64,000 nucleotides of DNA, taken from Beroe ovata. Its lineage: Eukaryota; Ctenophora; Nuda; Beroida; Beroidae. The notes below the pieces were generated by a model. It was not told the origin of the DNA and made no database searches. It worked only from the letters and a program-made list of their open reading frames with translations. Location: assembly GCA_946803715.1 (NCBI GenBank), contig CAMPET010000083.1, forward strand, positions 39,901 through 103,900, in the 5' to 3' direction. Below are positions 46,728 through 58,904 of this stretch, in pieces; the stretch's first letter is position 1, and each line of letters opens with the position of its first letter. A program made the position numbers and the translations under genes.

Positions 46728-47492
46728 GTCAACCTACAATGAGAATATTAGATCGTGGCAAAAGCAACATTGATCAGAAGCTATGATCAATAAAAATAAG
46801 GCTCAATCAAGAAAATCTATCACCTCCGAAAAATCAAATTCAAATCAATTCAAATGAAACTGGTAATTATTACAAAACATCCCAGAAATAGTAACAAATC
46901 AACACATACAGAGCTAGAACAACTTAAAACTAAACCAGTTTAAGCGACTTGAAATTCTAACACAGTAACAATCATTGATTAGCGATAACCTGCAATAATG
47001 GAATCAACAAAAATGCAATGAAAATAAGAAAACGGATGTTATAAATGAAATCTTTGAATCAGAATTTTTAGTTGAAAAGAAATCTATTTGATCGAAACAT
47101 TTACATATGAATTATGATAGTGCTTAGAAGTTAGAACTCATGATCAATTAGCGTATAGATTACTTCGGATATCTAACAGTATGGCGTGCAGATAAAAAAC
47201 ACTGGGAGCACTTGTAGTTCATATCATAATGAACCTAATGATGATGATCACATAAAATCTGAATGTCTTGATCATGGAACGATAAAAATAAACTGGGGGA
47301 CCAGCCACCGCTTACCGAATTCTGGGCTTGGAGCGGAGACTGCAAACATACCAACTTACGGGGATAAAAGTAAATCTGTCCACTGTCCAGTTATGATAAT
47401 TGAAAGAATCCACTTTACCTATAGCGCCAAGGTTAGAAACTTTGTTCACTTCATCAAGTGACAGCGAGTAATGGTCCACAGTCCACTTCATA
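46728..47492. other. PREP 5' UTR/promoter and JIP 3' flank
   Basis: About 765 bp of AT-rich sequence between the JIP stop codon and the PREP start codon, both genes on the minus strand. A 5' UTR exon of PREP must lie here, ending at a donor that I cannot place. The plus-strand frame at 47186-47461 is not supported. Confidence 0.4.
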
Positions 47493-50400
47493 TCAAGTGA
47501 TAGAGTTCGTTTGTCCACTAACATCCCACGCAATCAAGTGACAATGATCGGTGAATCCACGGATTATCCTCCCACGCCGGATGGTACTCAGAGTACCGGC
47601 GTCAATGTCACGGTACGAGATGTATCCCTCGCCGCCGCTCAGCACGATCCGAGTGCACGTTCGCCGATCGCTGTTACGCCGTTCCGATATTTCGTCACGG
47701 TAGTTCGCCACGAGAATAAACCTGATAATTTTGAAAGTGAGGCCTCGATATGAACCTGATGTTATCAGTGATGAGCAGTTCATATGGAATCATGTATGAC
47801 GTCAGCAGTCATCATATTCATTTCTATGACGTCATACCTGACAGCTCCCTGATGTCCGTGGAGTGAAATTCTAGCCTCATCCTTGACGGCGAACATGGGG
47901 ACTTGGTCAGCCGCCGGGGGCTCGGTGATGTACGAAGTGGGCGCGAGACTCTTCAGTGGGATCGTCACCATGGCACCCTGAGATGGTGACGTCATGCAAG
48001 CTGCTGTTACCATGGTAACTATTTAGAGAGTAATCGCCTATCCCTATTACCTGTGAAGTTCCGATCCATAACAAATTGCTGTGACACAGGACTGCAGAAA
48101 CGCGGATAAGAGTAGTGAATCCATATGATACTGAAACTGGTTTCAAAACCTCTTCCATGTTAACCTGTGCAAAATTTAGTAATCGCATGTCACCATGGTA
48201 ACGTCATCACCATGGTAACGTCATCAAGAACCAATATGACGTCACCATGTATGTTAGGTACTATGGTAACGTCATCACCATGGTAACGTCATCAAGAACC
48301 AAAATGAAGTCACCATGTATGTTATCATGGTGATGAAAGTGGTCATCCACCTGTTGTAGAGGCTGGAGGGACGCCGAGTCGAGAAGGGTGATGATACAAC
48401 TGAATTTACACGCTATCCACACTCCCTGACCGATAGGGACCATGTGCGTGACCAACGACCGTTCACTTTCACTGAACACGTGACTCTCCTGTACGTGTAA
48501 ACAACGCGTGATTATAGGAGTATCGCGTGAGATGCCACGCAAAAACATCTATTCTTGTTGGAGAATCCTTCCAATATAAACACCTCACTGACCTTCATTT
48601 CGATCTTGGGCGAGAGGGTCAGAACCCCGATATTTCCACCGTATCCAACCCAAGCGACCTTATCTCGAATTGGAACAATCACAGAAACGGGAAGGTTGGT
48701 CGATGTCTTTCCTGAGATAAGAGGTCTCAAAGTAACTCAAGCTGAAAGTAGATCCAAAGAGTATAATGCTCTCCAATAACCCCGTCTAAGATTTCCTGGG
48801 TGATCAAGAATCGAAATTCGCCAAGTTTTTGTTTCACTCAAAACACAATCTCGTCCAGCTGTACCATCTCCAATCATACAAGTATTCTGTGGTTTTCACT
48901 GTACAGCCATGCCCGAACCTACACACAATCTATACCTCTCACCACGGTCATGGGATTTTTAATTGAGTTCATTTTTGTCAAGAACCGAACTGAAAATGAA
49001 TCAATTATCGTATTCACTTCGTCAACTCTGAAATCTCCCAAATCTGAACCATGCTTCACATTTAAAATAACTGGGCCTCGCACCAGCTGAATTAAAATCA
49101 ATAATCTGAGATTGGTTTCCCAGCAAATACATAGTTCGTATTTTGCAACCGTGCTTCACAAACACAATAATTGAAGAGAAACACCCGAAGAAGGGTGAGT
49201 TAACGGTGACATAGCGGCGGCTGAATATATCTCATGATCAGTGTTCTCAGTGTTGAGCAGAATATAGATAGATGAGACGCACACACACGCAGAGTAAGAG
49301 AGGTGGTAGAAGATCAGATCAAGCTTACCATAGCATCGGTTCAAGTAGTTCCGCTTATCTAGAACATGGTGTTAGAGGGGGCGAGGTGTCAAGGGGGCAG
49401 GTGTCAAGGGAGTGTAGAGAGAGGAGAAGTGAAAAGAGGTTAAACTTGGCCATGGCCCTACAGTATGGCGCATTGTCGAAGTTTAGCACGTGTGGTGTTT
49501 CGCACGTGATGATGCATTCTCCCCTGTCACGTGTCTCAGGTGATCACCATGGTAACGCGGTATCCTCACCTAGATACACGAGTCGGTAGTTGTCCAAATC
49601 CCAGGAGTTGTTATTTTTCCCGAATATAGCGACACTGCTATCTGCACACCCAGCTAGCACTATCTCCTCATCTTTACAGTGCCTGGACAATAACAGCTGT
49701 AATTCATAGTGAACTGAACAGTTTGGGCCAATGGCAGACGTCAAAATAATAGCTTTCTTAGCGATTTATGGATGCGAAGCAGTCACGCAAACCTTAGTCT
49801 CACAATCTCCCTCGATTTACCTGATCTCAAGGACAGAATCTTTGAGCCGGGCTCTTCTCAACAAAACATCGCATTGTTCAACGGCCGAGTGGATTGCCAC
49901 ACTGAAATTGGTGATGAATCAATATTGGTGATATTCGAGTATTGCATAGAGATGCTGATCGATGTCGTGGTGGCAACGGCATTTCCTAGGGACAATAACT
50001 GGTTTACACTTCGACTATTTGACTAGGTATTTGACTATTGACTATTTTAAGCAATCACCTAAGTATCGCACCCATATCAAACCATTTCACAACAACCTCA
50101 ATTATCACTCAACTCACAATCCATTTTGGGTTCCCATCCAGAAGGTAGGTCTATGTCGGAATAGCTGCTCGGCGACCCTCACGTTACACACCTCAAATGC
50201 ATCGTCATCATCCCCCTCCTCCTCCTCGTTATTGCTGTCACTCAGCTGATCCTCGTTCAGACAAACCATCTCTAGAGGTGGGAGAGGAGAGTCGTGGAGG
50301 TGGGGTAAAGAGATTTTGGGATACTTCTTGACAGACTAAACAATTAATATACCCTCAGACATGAGACAATTAACCACATATTTGCTGGCAACGTGATGGA

Positions 50401-53400
50401 ATGATCAAGAGAGGTTCTCATACTCTTGCAAAACCCCTAAATATCACCATGAATTGAAACTGACATTCACTGACATCGTACCTAACTCGAGAACGGGCGA
50501 TGCTGCAGGAACATACGATACACAGATGATGGAGGATTTGGTCGCGACGAAGCTCTGTTTAATCTCGTTAGGGTTGGCAGGATCCACGATGAACACCTCG
50601 CCCTGCCCCTCCTGCTCACAGCAAACCTGGGGGTGGGAGCATTCTTGTTAGATTCTACGGGGGAAGATTATTTCCCGTGGAGCGCGTCGACAATCGTCAG
50701 TGTCGAATATGACGCGAATTTGAGCGTGACAAACATTCTCATAGCAGTGACATCATATCACGTTTTATAAGTGCCATTTTGAGTGTTATATTATATATCA
50801 TATCGATATTTCGAGTTATTTGAGAAGCACTGGGACCATTCTCAATACAACGGAGAGGGTATGATGGCAAGTTTTCATCACCCATTGGCAGCGGCAATAT
50901 GACACTCCATATACAACTGTAACAGAAACCTAGAGATTTTCCTGGATCATATTGCCTCTCTCGAATGAAGAGACGGGGATCTATGAAATAGGAGATTCCA
51001 ACACGGTCATTTCCACTTTTGCTGTTTCTCTCTTTCGTTGCTATTTCATTAGGAGTGATCGCAAGACTAAGCTTTTCCATTTCTGAGATTATGGAGAAGA
51101 GGGACATGGAATATGGATTCGATACATTTTGGTGATTATTGTTACAGTTCGAGAACACGAGAAAGAATGGAGAATTAATGAATTGATTAGGTAACTAATT
51201 AATGATTGGGATTGGGTCAATTCAATGAATAATGATCAGAGTGAAAACTTTCACTTGAAGTATGCACTGCGCATTGTGCTACTCTACTCAATATTTGAGA
51301 ATTCAAGTATTTTATTTCCAACATCCTTTCACTTGGAAAACTTGGAAAACTTTGTTTGATGTACAATTCATCGCCAATCTGACCATCACGCACGGCATGT
51401 AACGTACAGAAGGAACTGTCATACATTGTACACTGAATGTATACACGAAATACATTCCCTCATAACGGCACTCACGCTAGAGTCTCGCGCTCTGCTATAC
51501 ACCTGTCGCGTAACCTGACACTGAATTAGCGCGCGTACCGCGTAACCTGACACTCTCTCCCTCCCTCACAGCTACCTCACACACTCTCTTACTCACTCTT
51601 GCTCTCTTTCTCTTGTTTAACGTTGTTATCATACACATACACGCCATGAGCAACAACGAGCAACATGTTGCCGGGCAACCGGATCTCGAGAGGGTTAGTA
51701 AACGTCCCAAGGTTGAGTTACCGCCCGACCCGGACAAGCAGGCAGGCGGCGCGGGCAGCAGCCCGCCACCTGTACCCGACACGGCGGGTGAAGTGAAGGT
51801 GGAGGAGCCTAAGGAGAGTATTGTGGCGTCGGGGGGAGGAGGAGGGGGCAGCAATGGGGCGGCTGCGGGTTCGTATCAGGAGTTCAGCACGGTGACATAT
51901 TCGTACGATGAGCGTAGGAAGAGTGCTGGCGAGGACGAAGGTCAGGAATACGAACAACAACAGCATCAACAGCAACCTCCTCATTACTACAACTACACCC
52001 CTCAACTCATGTACCCCTCTCAGACATTCGGCTTCCCCTACTACCGATCATCGGGCGACTACTACTTCGCCACGGCAAATCCTGGCGCGGTGCCAACAAG
52101 CCCGGCGAACTACCCGCCCTACACTGATCCTAAAAATAGCTACATTCAGCAGCAGAAGTACACACCGCAAAGTCCGCCCCTGTCGCCAACCGGCAACAGT
52201 CGGGCGAGAAGTATCAACAAACAGGGTGTGTACAATGTTAACAGTATGATCTCAATCCGGGCGGAGAAGAATAGCACCAACTCGACGTCCGCCATTAAGA
52301 AAGTCTTCATATGGGATCTAGACGAGACGATCATAATCTTCCATTCTCTCCTAACGGGAGCGTATGCGGAGTCTTACCACAAAGATGCCCAATCAACGGT
52401 GAACCTAGGTCTTAGAATGGAAGATATGATTTTCAACCTCGCTGACACACACCTGTTTTTTAACGACCTGGAGGAATGCGACCAAGTTCATATTGAGGAT
52501 GTAGCGAGTAAGGACACCGGACAGGAACTCCACAACTACAACTTCAGCGCTGACGGGTTTAGCGCACCGGCGCAGCAGGGCGCGCTGAACAAAGCGGCGG
52601 TCGGGGGCGCCGCGTGGTTCCGGAAACTGGCGTTCCGGTACCGACGAATTCGGGAGATATACACGGCGTGTGCTGACAATGTGAACAAACTGCTGGGACA
52701 GCAGAAGTATCAGAGTTGGGTAGAGTTGCGGAATGAGGTGGACTCCATCACTGATAACTGGCTGGGGCTGAGCATGCAAGCTCTCCAACTTATCCACCAA
52801 CGACAGGACAGTGTGAACATCCTGGTGACCACAACCCAACTCGTGCCAGCCCTGGCAAAATGCCTCCTCCACGGTCTGGGCGAGATGTTCCCCGTTCAGA
52901 ACATTTACAGCGCAACTGCCATCGGGAAAGAGAGCTGTTTCGAGCGGATAGTGGCTCGGTTCAGCACCAAAGTCACGTACATCGCTATAGGAGATAACGA
53001 TGATGAAGCGCGGGCGGCAAGTCAGCTGAGTTTCCCCTTCTGGCGGGTGAGTTGTCACCAGGATTTGACTAATCTGCACGTGGCACTACGTGAAGAGTAC
53101 TTGTGATTGTGTCAGGGTGGGTGTTTTTACAGACTGTGTTTCATCGGGGAGGAGTCAGAGACTCGGACATTTTCAAACTGTTATAAACAGTTCAATACAA
53201 ACTGTGAAGCGTGAAGTTAATGTTCAGAGTGCGTTATATTTTCAGAGATACAGCCCAAAAAGGGGCGTAAGTTATTATGGAATTACATTTTGTTTTTTAC
53301 GTCATTGATTGGCAATCATCGCATGTTTTACAGTGTTTGATTTTCGATTGTTCATGTTATGGACAACGTTGATTTTATAAGTACCTACCTACTACCTAGT

Positions 53401-56400
53401 TATTAACATATGTATGATTCCATTGTAAGAATTACAACTTGATATGGTTTGTTATTTTGAAACTCCTTTAATTTACCTTCAATTTGGTATTTCATGTGGT
53501 CCATAACCACTACAAAGTAGACAAATTTCTCGAGAAAACTCACCCATGTCATGTTCCGATTAGCGAGTGGGTCGGAACTGTCAGCTGTAGCACAACATCT
53601 CACCAAACTCTTCCTCTCCCCTCCTCCCACCTCACTCTTCCCTGCCACGCCCAGTGGTCCACAATAGATGGGCGCGGGTATCTGCTGAATAAAGTCCATG
53701 TTGGAAAGTCCCTCTCGAGCCACATCTGAGGGTAAGCTCCATCCTTGAGCGAAGAGTCTGTCTTGTGCTGGGTGCGATGGGGGTCAGAAATGGGCGCAGC
53801 ATTTCGCGATATCAGAATCTGGATTACTTAAAGGGTGCATGCTACTAACCTGACGGTCTAGGTTTCGTGGTTTTTCGTTCCAAAGACTTTTCACTGAAAA
53901 GTGTGAAGATTTGGTCAATATTAGAAATCTCACCGATACTGATATCTTCATCGTTTTTCTCCTGGATTACTCACTCGCTTGAAATAGCAGAGAATTTCAC
54001 TTTCGTGTCCTCAGTTACGCTAGCTTCTCTCTTCCGAGCAAACAGACCACTGAACAGGTTCCAGAACTTACTCTTCTCGTTGACACCCTCTGTTTGTATC
54101 TCAACGTATCTCGTACTGGGAAATATCGGTCATCATAAGTGAAAAATCCAAGTTATTCTCAGTGATCTCGTTGAATCTCAAGCCACCTGACGTCCTCCTG
54201 TAGCTCCAAGTACTTCTCCTTGTAGAGGTTCTTCTCTCTGATCACTTTGTCCATCTCACACCGTGTGAACCGTTTATCTGACGACCCTTCTTCCGAACCC
54301 TGGATATGATGAAACCGCTAATTTTGGTTCCAAAACCATCGCGCGTTGTCTGTATAGCGCGATTAAGATTTTCCCATGCGCGCGCTTGAAATTTGGTAAA
54401 TTGGAATTGGCGCGCTTGTTCCCTCATGGAAACAGTTTCGCGCGTTACGTAAAATACATGGAATATCATGTCAATATTGAATGTCAGTGTCAATGTATTA
54501 GTAGTAAAGGCATGATCACAAATGTGTGAAGAATGCCGGCTATTTTTCATGAGTAACATGACAATGACAGGAGAGGGGATCACATCCCTTGAGTTAGCGA
54601 TTCAGGTGAGCCATGAGAGTACTCGACTCGACTACACTAGTGGACATGACCCAAATTATATACACACAAAGCTCTTAAAGCTGAGTATAGACGCAAATAC
54701 AATATGCAATATTTCATCTGATATGTGCATATCATTCAGTCTCGTGATTTTGGAAGTAATCTACCGTGAAATTTCATATTGGTGTTGATATATAAATTAT
54801 GAAGGTTTTACCTGGCTTGATTTACTGATAGGCGGCGATTGTTGCATATTGTTCAGCTGTTTCACTCTCATCTCAAGGTCCATCAGTTTGCTGAACATAT
54901 TTGCATTTTCTCCCTCCAAAACTGATGCCCTTTTCGCGGCACGCTCTGCTTCACTGGGAATTTTAGAGGTTACAACCTCTACAGTCTACAGGGTGGAAAT
55001 AATGAGTTGTTTATCGCGGAATTTAAGTTAAGTTTACAACTACTCACTTTTTGGTTTCGTTAAGTGTAGTTGAGAGTTCATTGTTCTCCTTTACTAACTT
55101 GTTTCTGATGGATTTTATTTTCATTTGAATTGGTTGGACTCGTATTTACTATTTGTATCAGTAAAAACTCAATGATGGATAAGTGGTGAATACGATATGT
55201 GCTGTTTTACAATACCTCAGTGTTTCCAAGTCTTGTTTTTCTCTTAGCAGCGCGGACATTTCATTATCACGCACTGAAAATGGTTCCATTATATAATTAT
55301 ACCTTTCGTATTTCCTAAACCTTGAAATCTACAGAATCAGAGAAGCTAAAATAGGCATTTTCACTACGGGTGTGTCATCACAGCTCACGTATACTTAACG
55401 ACAAACGTACACAGCTCTACCTTAGAAAACAGTATAACCATATTCATCGTGTACTTTGTATAGTTTAAGTGGAAATTTGTCGGCTTTGTCAGGCGAGCAG
55501 TACTAATCATTGATACTGTTTTAGTTTTACTCCACTGATATCACTTTATTTTACACTAGACTGCAACGATCAATCAGATAAACGCCCCTGTTTTAAGAGC
55601 AGCACATTTCATATTATTATATTGATTGCTGACCTTTGGACATTGGACTCCCAAGCCAAATAATAGCGGGAGTAATTTACACTAGGGTGTGTCTGGGAAA
55701 GTCACAAATACAATAGTCACAAGTCTATAATTGATCCTTGCAGGACGTGTACTGTGTGGATTTACACGACCGGGGCATTTGTGTATCTCAGAATTTATAT
55801 CTACCTTGTCGTAGAGCTAAAAGTATGCATAACATCATGTATGTTTTAACGGTTGTATGTATATTTGGCTATAAACTACTCCGCCGACGCCCATTTTCCG
55901 CCCCCAAAAGGCCCCTCTTTGCACAACTCTAGACAAAGTGTACCTGCAGCGAGTGAATCTTTCCTAGATGCTTCCGATAGGAACGAATCAGCTTCATAGA
56001 TCAGATTCTCATGCTTTGTTGGCGATGGTATCCTGAGCAAGAGTTTGAGAATAACTTGATGCCAGGTTCAGAAAATTCAAACTTCCTACTGAGCTAATTT
56101 ACTCTGTTTTCGATTCATTATTATCGAAAAGATTCACTGAATTCCAATTTCTTCTATCAGATGTGAGGTCCGGGAATCAAATCAGCGTCCAAAAATACAT
56201 AGGAATCAATGGCATTGGTAAAATGTTGAGTGAGTGACTTCACGCTTTTTTGCTTCCATTTCGAAGGCCTTTTACGAAGACTTTTCAGGCATTCAAGACG
56301 TTGTTACTAATGCTGCCAATACCTATTCTGGAACTGTTAGGTATTCCGACAATAACCGCGTGCTATAATACGTACCCTGCAGAATGCCGGTTGAGCTCAT

Positions 56401-58619
56401 CGAAGAGATTGAGTTCATTTCTCTGCGCTCCATCCGATGCTGTGATTTTCAGAGCCACCTCCAATTCCCCCTCACTGTCCGCCCTCTTTTCTCCATCATC
56501 TATCATATCGCCTTCCTCACTCTCTCTCCTCACTTTTTCTTCACTCTCTCTCCTCACTTTTTCCTCTACTACTTCCTCTTCATCTGCCATTTCGTCACCA
56601 AAGAGACCTTGCTTTTGGAGTTCGTCTCCAAGATTCTCGTCCTCGCAATGGTGGTTTTCCGGGTCGCTGTCATCACATTCCTCGTCTTCTTCCTTGCCTG
56701 CCTCTTCCACTGCATCCCTGAACTGGGTCTTTTATCAAGAACATCAATTCAATAAATTCATCAGATTTAAAATCTTTCTCAAGAATATCAATTTATATTC
56801 ATCAGATTCAAAATCTTAAATCTTTAAATCATGCATTTATTAGGTACTAATAGGGGGACACTAAATTATGCATCAGCCAACGAAGCTTTCGTCAATCGTC
56901 ACGAACATTTGAATATTACGGACTCAAACTGCAGTTTCGTGCCTCAGACGATTTGCATCCAGAGAATTATGCCAAATCGATACCTGGGTGCATTCTTCCC
57001 TTTCTTCGCAAAAATCAGCATAGTCGTTAAAGTAATTGTTAGTTTTCTTGGGAGTACTAGTTGAGAAGCTGAACTTGTTCTCTGAGGCTGAAAGTAATTA
57101 AAGTGAGAATTGGTACAGTGCTAATTGTATAGTGCTAATTGGTACAGTGTTGATTTTAACAAGAACATTTTCAAGCGGTATAATTCCGTTAACGTACCTG
57201 AGCTGTTCTCAATGATTGAAGATTGTTCTCTGATAGTTTTCTTGGAGGAAACCAACTGCTGCACCGTCTAAACAGTGTTGTATCATGAGCATTATGAAAA
57301 CAAACGTTTTACCAAATAACCGCTCACCTATGCAACATCACGAATCACTATTCACAAGTTTATAGCCTGATCACGCTGTGAGAATCTGGCGCTACGACGC
57401 CCATAGCGTATAATTGCATAATTCTAGCGTAATAATGTCCTGTAGTTGGATTATAATGTCCTGTAAATGGATCATACAAATTTCCCGTGGAACTGACCGA
57501 AATGTGTCTCCTCTCCAAGTCCCTATGATCCCTCTCGAGCTCCACCATCCGCCCTTCCAAACTGTCAACTAGAAAATAGTGCACTTATGATACCTCGTTA
57601 GGTGGGTATGATATAAATTTCACGGGAATTGTTCGCAATAACGAGATATTGGCATACGTAAGTAATACTGACACATTTTAGAATAAAGGAAAACAATCAG
57701 ATCATGTTCACTTGAAATTTCCAAGAAGTGCTGCAAAAACGGATGTATGGTACAAAGATATAAATACAACAAAGAATACAATACAACAAAGAATACCACT
57801 CACTATATTCTTTTTTAGCAGATAAATTGAGACTCAGGGATTTGTTGTGTGAATGAAGCTGGTCGTGTTGACTTGCCAACTGCTTCTTTTGCTTTTCGAG
57901 AGCGTCCTCGCAGCCCGTTTTTTCCTGAGTTTCGAACAAAAATTTCGATGATCGATAGATTCTAGCTTCTGCTCGTTTGATTGTCTTGAGACATCAAGAC
58001 GAGGTGATGCAATCACTCTCAAATTGAACTCAATGCTGACATCACAACTACCTCTTCCACTAGCTCCCTGAGTTGTCTCTGACGCTTTGTTTCCTGTTTT
58101 GCTTGAGCTAACTCATCTCTCAGCTCTTCAATCGCCTGAACCGCATCATCGCACTCTTGATATGCGATATCCAGCTCTTCCAACACACTCACTATTAGCG
58201 GCATAAGTTCAGTTATCACCTGCGAGTGGGGGATTCATATCACAAATTCCCAGTTGAACATCTTCAAATATGGACAGAAGCCCGGTCCTTTCGTTCTTGG
58301 AAATGACAAAGACCTATCCTACCTAGTGAAGCCTATCATATATGCACTGTTTAGTGTTTCTCTAGGTTAGAAAACCGCGATCATGGGTTATATTGGGAAT
58401 CTGTGAATTGGGAATCTGTGTATTGGGAATCTGTGTATTGGGAATCTGTATATTGGGAATCTGTGTCTAAGATTTCTGGTGAAAAAGGTTGTAATGGTAT
58501 ACCTCATCCCCATGGGATCTTATCATTGACTGTAGCTCGGAGTATATTCTGCTGGCAACATTGAGAGTTCTCCCCGACATTGTGCCTTCATGTGAACTCT
58601 CATCATCATACGTCCCCAT
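47493..58619 (-). CDS. JIP3/JIP4-type scaffold protein (JNK-interacting, kinesin/dynein adaptor), more than 20 exons
   Basis: This family (JIP3/MAPK8IP3, JIP4/SPAG9, Drosophila Sunday driver) links kinesin-1 and dynein to cargo and organises JNK modules. Exon 1 (58619-58503) has [17 protein letters not shown] and exon 2 (58219-58052) [17 protein letters not shown]: together the RH1 domain. Coiled-coil exons follow (57924-57804, and near 57600-57490, 57270-57200, 57085-56975), then an acidic exon (about 56710-56384), [18 protein letters not shown] (near 56000-55945), and the RH2 domain [20 protein letters not shown] (about 54300-54190). The C-terminal WD40-like half is read from exons 53770-53544, 50626-50482, 50271-50118, 49901-49821, 49682-49570, 48711-48593, 48488-48351, 48164-48051, 47977-47838 and 47721-47493 (TGA). 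It includes [47 protein letters not shown] and [14 protein letters not shown]. The intron 53543-50627 encloses EYA. Exon limits between 57.6 and 54.8 kb are approximate. Which vertebrate paralogue it matches best cannot be said. Confidence 0.88.
48191..48323. repeat. two 69-bp tandem repeats rich in CCATGGTAACGTCA (X-box/CRE-like)
   Basis: The unit ACCATGGTAACGTCATC is itself doubled and then followed by AAGAACCAATATGACGTC; the whole unit is repeated once. It gives four (A/C)YATGGTAACG cores and several (A/T)ACGTCA. A palindrome GTTACCATGGTAAC lies nearby (48006-48019) and CACCATGGTAACGCGG near 49547. The sequence matches the RFX X-box half-site (GTNRCC-type, YATGGYAAC). It lies in JIP introns. 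Confidence 0.6.
51425..51645 (+). promoter_or_regulatory. probable EYA promoter/5' UTR
   Basis: The 220 bp before the EYA start change from AT-rich to a mix of CpG-containing sequence (GTCTCGCGCTCTG, GCGCGTACCGCGTAACC) and a pyrimidine-rich CTCTCTCCCTCCCTC to CTCTCTTTCTCTTG stretch. No clear TATA box is seen. This fits a CpG-type or pyrimidine-initiator promoter inside the JIP intron. Confidence 0.35.
51646..53106 (+). CDS. EYA: eyes absent (EYA) phosphatase/transcription coactivator, intronless, nested in JIP intron
   Basis: EYA is a nuclear cofactor of SIX homeoproteins. Its C-terminal domain is a HAD-fold Tyr phosphatase and the N-terminus carries a Thr-phosphatase/transactivation activity. 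The frame is 486 codons from ATG at 51646 (GCCATGA context) to TGA at 53106. An upstream in-frame TTG should not be used. Residues 1-215 are low complexity: Pro, Gly, Gln and Tyr/Ser-rich ([20 protein letters not shown]), as in EYA transactivation regions. The EYA domain starts about residue 218: [19 protein letters not shown] with catalytic Asp224 and Asp226, then [96 protein letters not shown] and the family's terminal REEYL. The whole domain is preserved, so the gene is likely functional. Animal EYA genes normally have many introns; this one has none. It is antisense to its host gene and starts about 2.0 kb from either host exon. Confidence 0.95.
   Translation: MSNNEQHVAGQPDLERVSKRPKVELPPDPDKQAGGAGSSPPPVPDTAGEVKVEEPKESIVASGGGGGGSNGAAAGSYQEFSTVTYSYDERRKSAGEDEGQEYEQQQHQQQPPHYYNYTPQLMYPSQTFGFPYYRSSGDYYFATANPGAVPTSPANYPPYTDPKNSYIQQQKYTPQSPPLSPTGNSRARSINKQGVYNVNSMISIRAEKNSTNSTSAIKKVFIWDLDETIIIFHSLLTGAYAESYHKDAQSTVNLGLRMEDMIFNLADTHLFFNDLEECDQVHIEDVASKDTGQELHNYNFSADGFSAPAQQGALNKAAVGGAAWFRKLAFRYRRIREIYTACADNVNKLLGQQKYQSWVELRNEVDSITDNWLGLSMQALQLIHQRQDSVNILVTTTQLVPALAKCLLHGLGEMFPVQNIYSATAIGKESCFERIVARFSTKVTYIAIGDNDDEARAASQLSFPFWRVSCHQDLTNLHVALREEYL
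56384..56719 (-). other. acidic low-complexity exon of the JIP gene
   Basis: This JIP exon encodes an almost uninterrupted Glu/Asp-rich stretch ([18 protein letters not shown], then [20 protein letters not shown]) with a doubled EEKVRRES unit. The pyrimidine-rich plus strand (CTCACTTTTTCTTCACTCTC repeated) also stays open; those plus-strand frames are shadows. The doubled 24-bp unit is a recent in-frame duplication. Confidence 0.6.
58392..58466. repeat. five tandem copies of a 15-bp unit ATTGGGAATCTGTGT
   Basis: ATTGGGAATCTGTG(T/A) is repeated five times head to tail with one or two changes in the first intron of the JIP gene. It is a short minisatellite with no visible role. Confidence 0.85.
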
Positions 58620-58904
58620 GTCCTATCTAGCTACAGCCACTAACATATAACATTTCTATGAAAATTCATGATTTTCAAGCAATTTTGTCTTTCACTTGTA
58701 TGAGACAATAAACATTCTGAGCATTAACTTGATGAAATATACGCAGGAATAACTGAAACTTATGGTGAAAACAAGCGTTGGTAAATCAGCAACGTTTGGA
58801 AAACCCCAAGTTGAATAATCAATATCATCAAAAAATAAAGCCGTGTGAATTACACTTTGTGTCCTCAGCGCTTCCTGTATGAATGTCTTTTTCCAGGTTA
58901 AATT

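Noticed and set aside
51718-52005. Minus-strand frames opposite EYA (also 52405-53079)
   Set aside because: They are shadows of the EYA coding sequence, whose family identity is unambiguous.
56250-56819. Plus-strand 189-codon Ser-rich frame
   Set aside because: It is the shadow of the Glu/Asp-rich exon of the minus-strand JIP gene.
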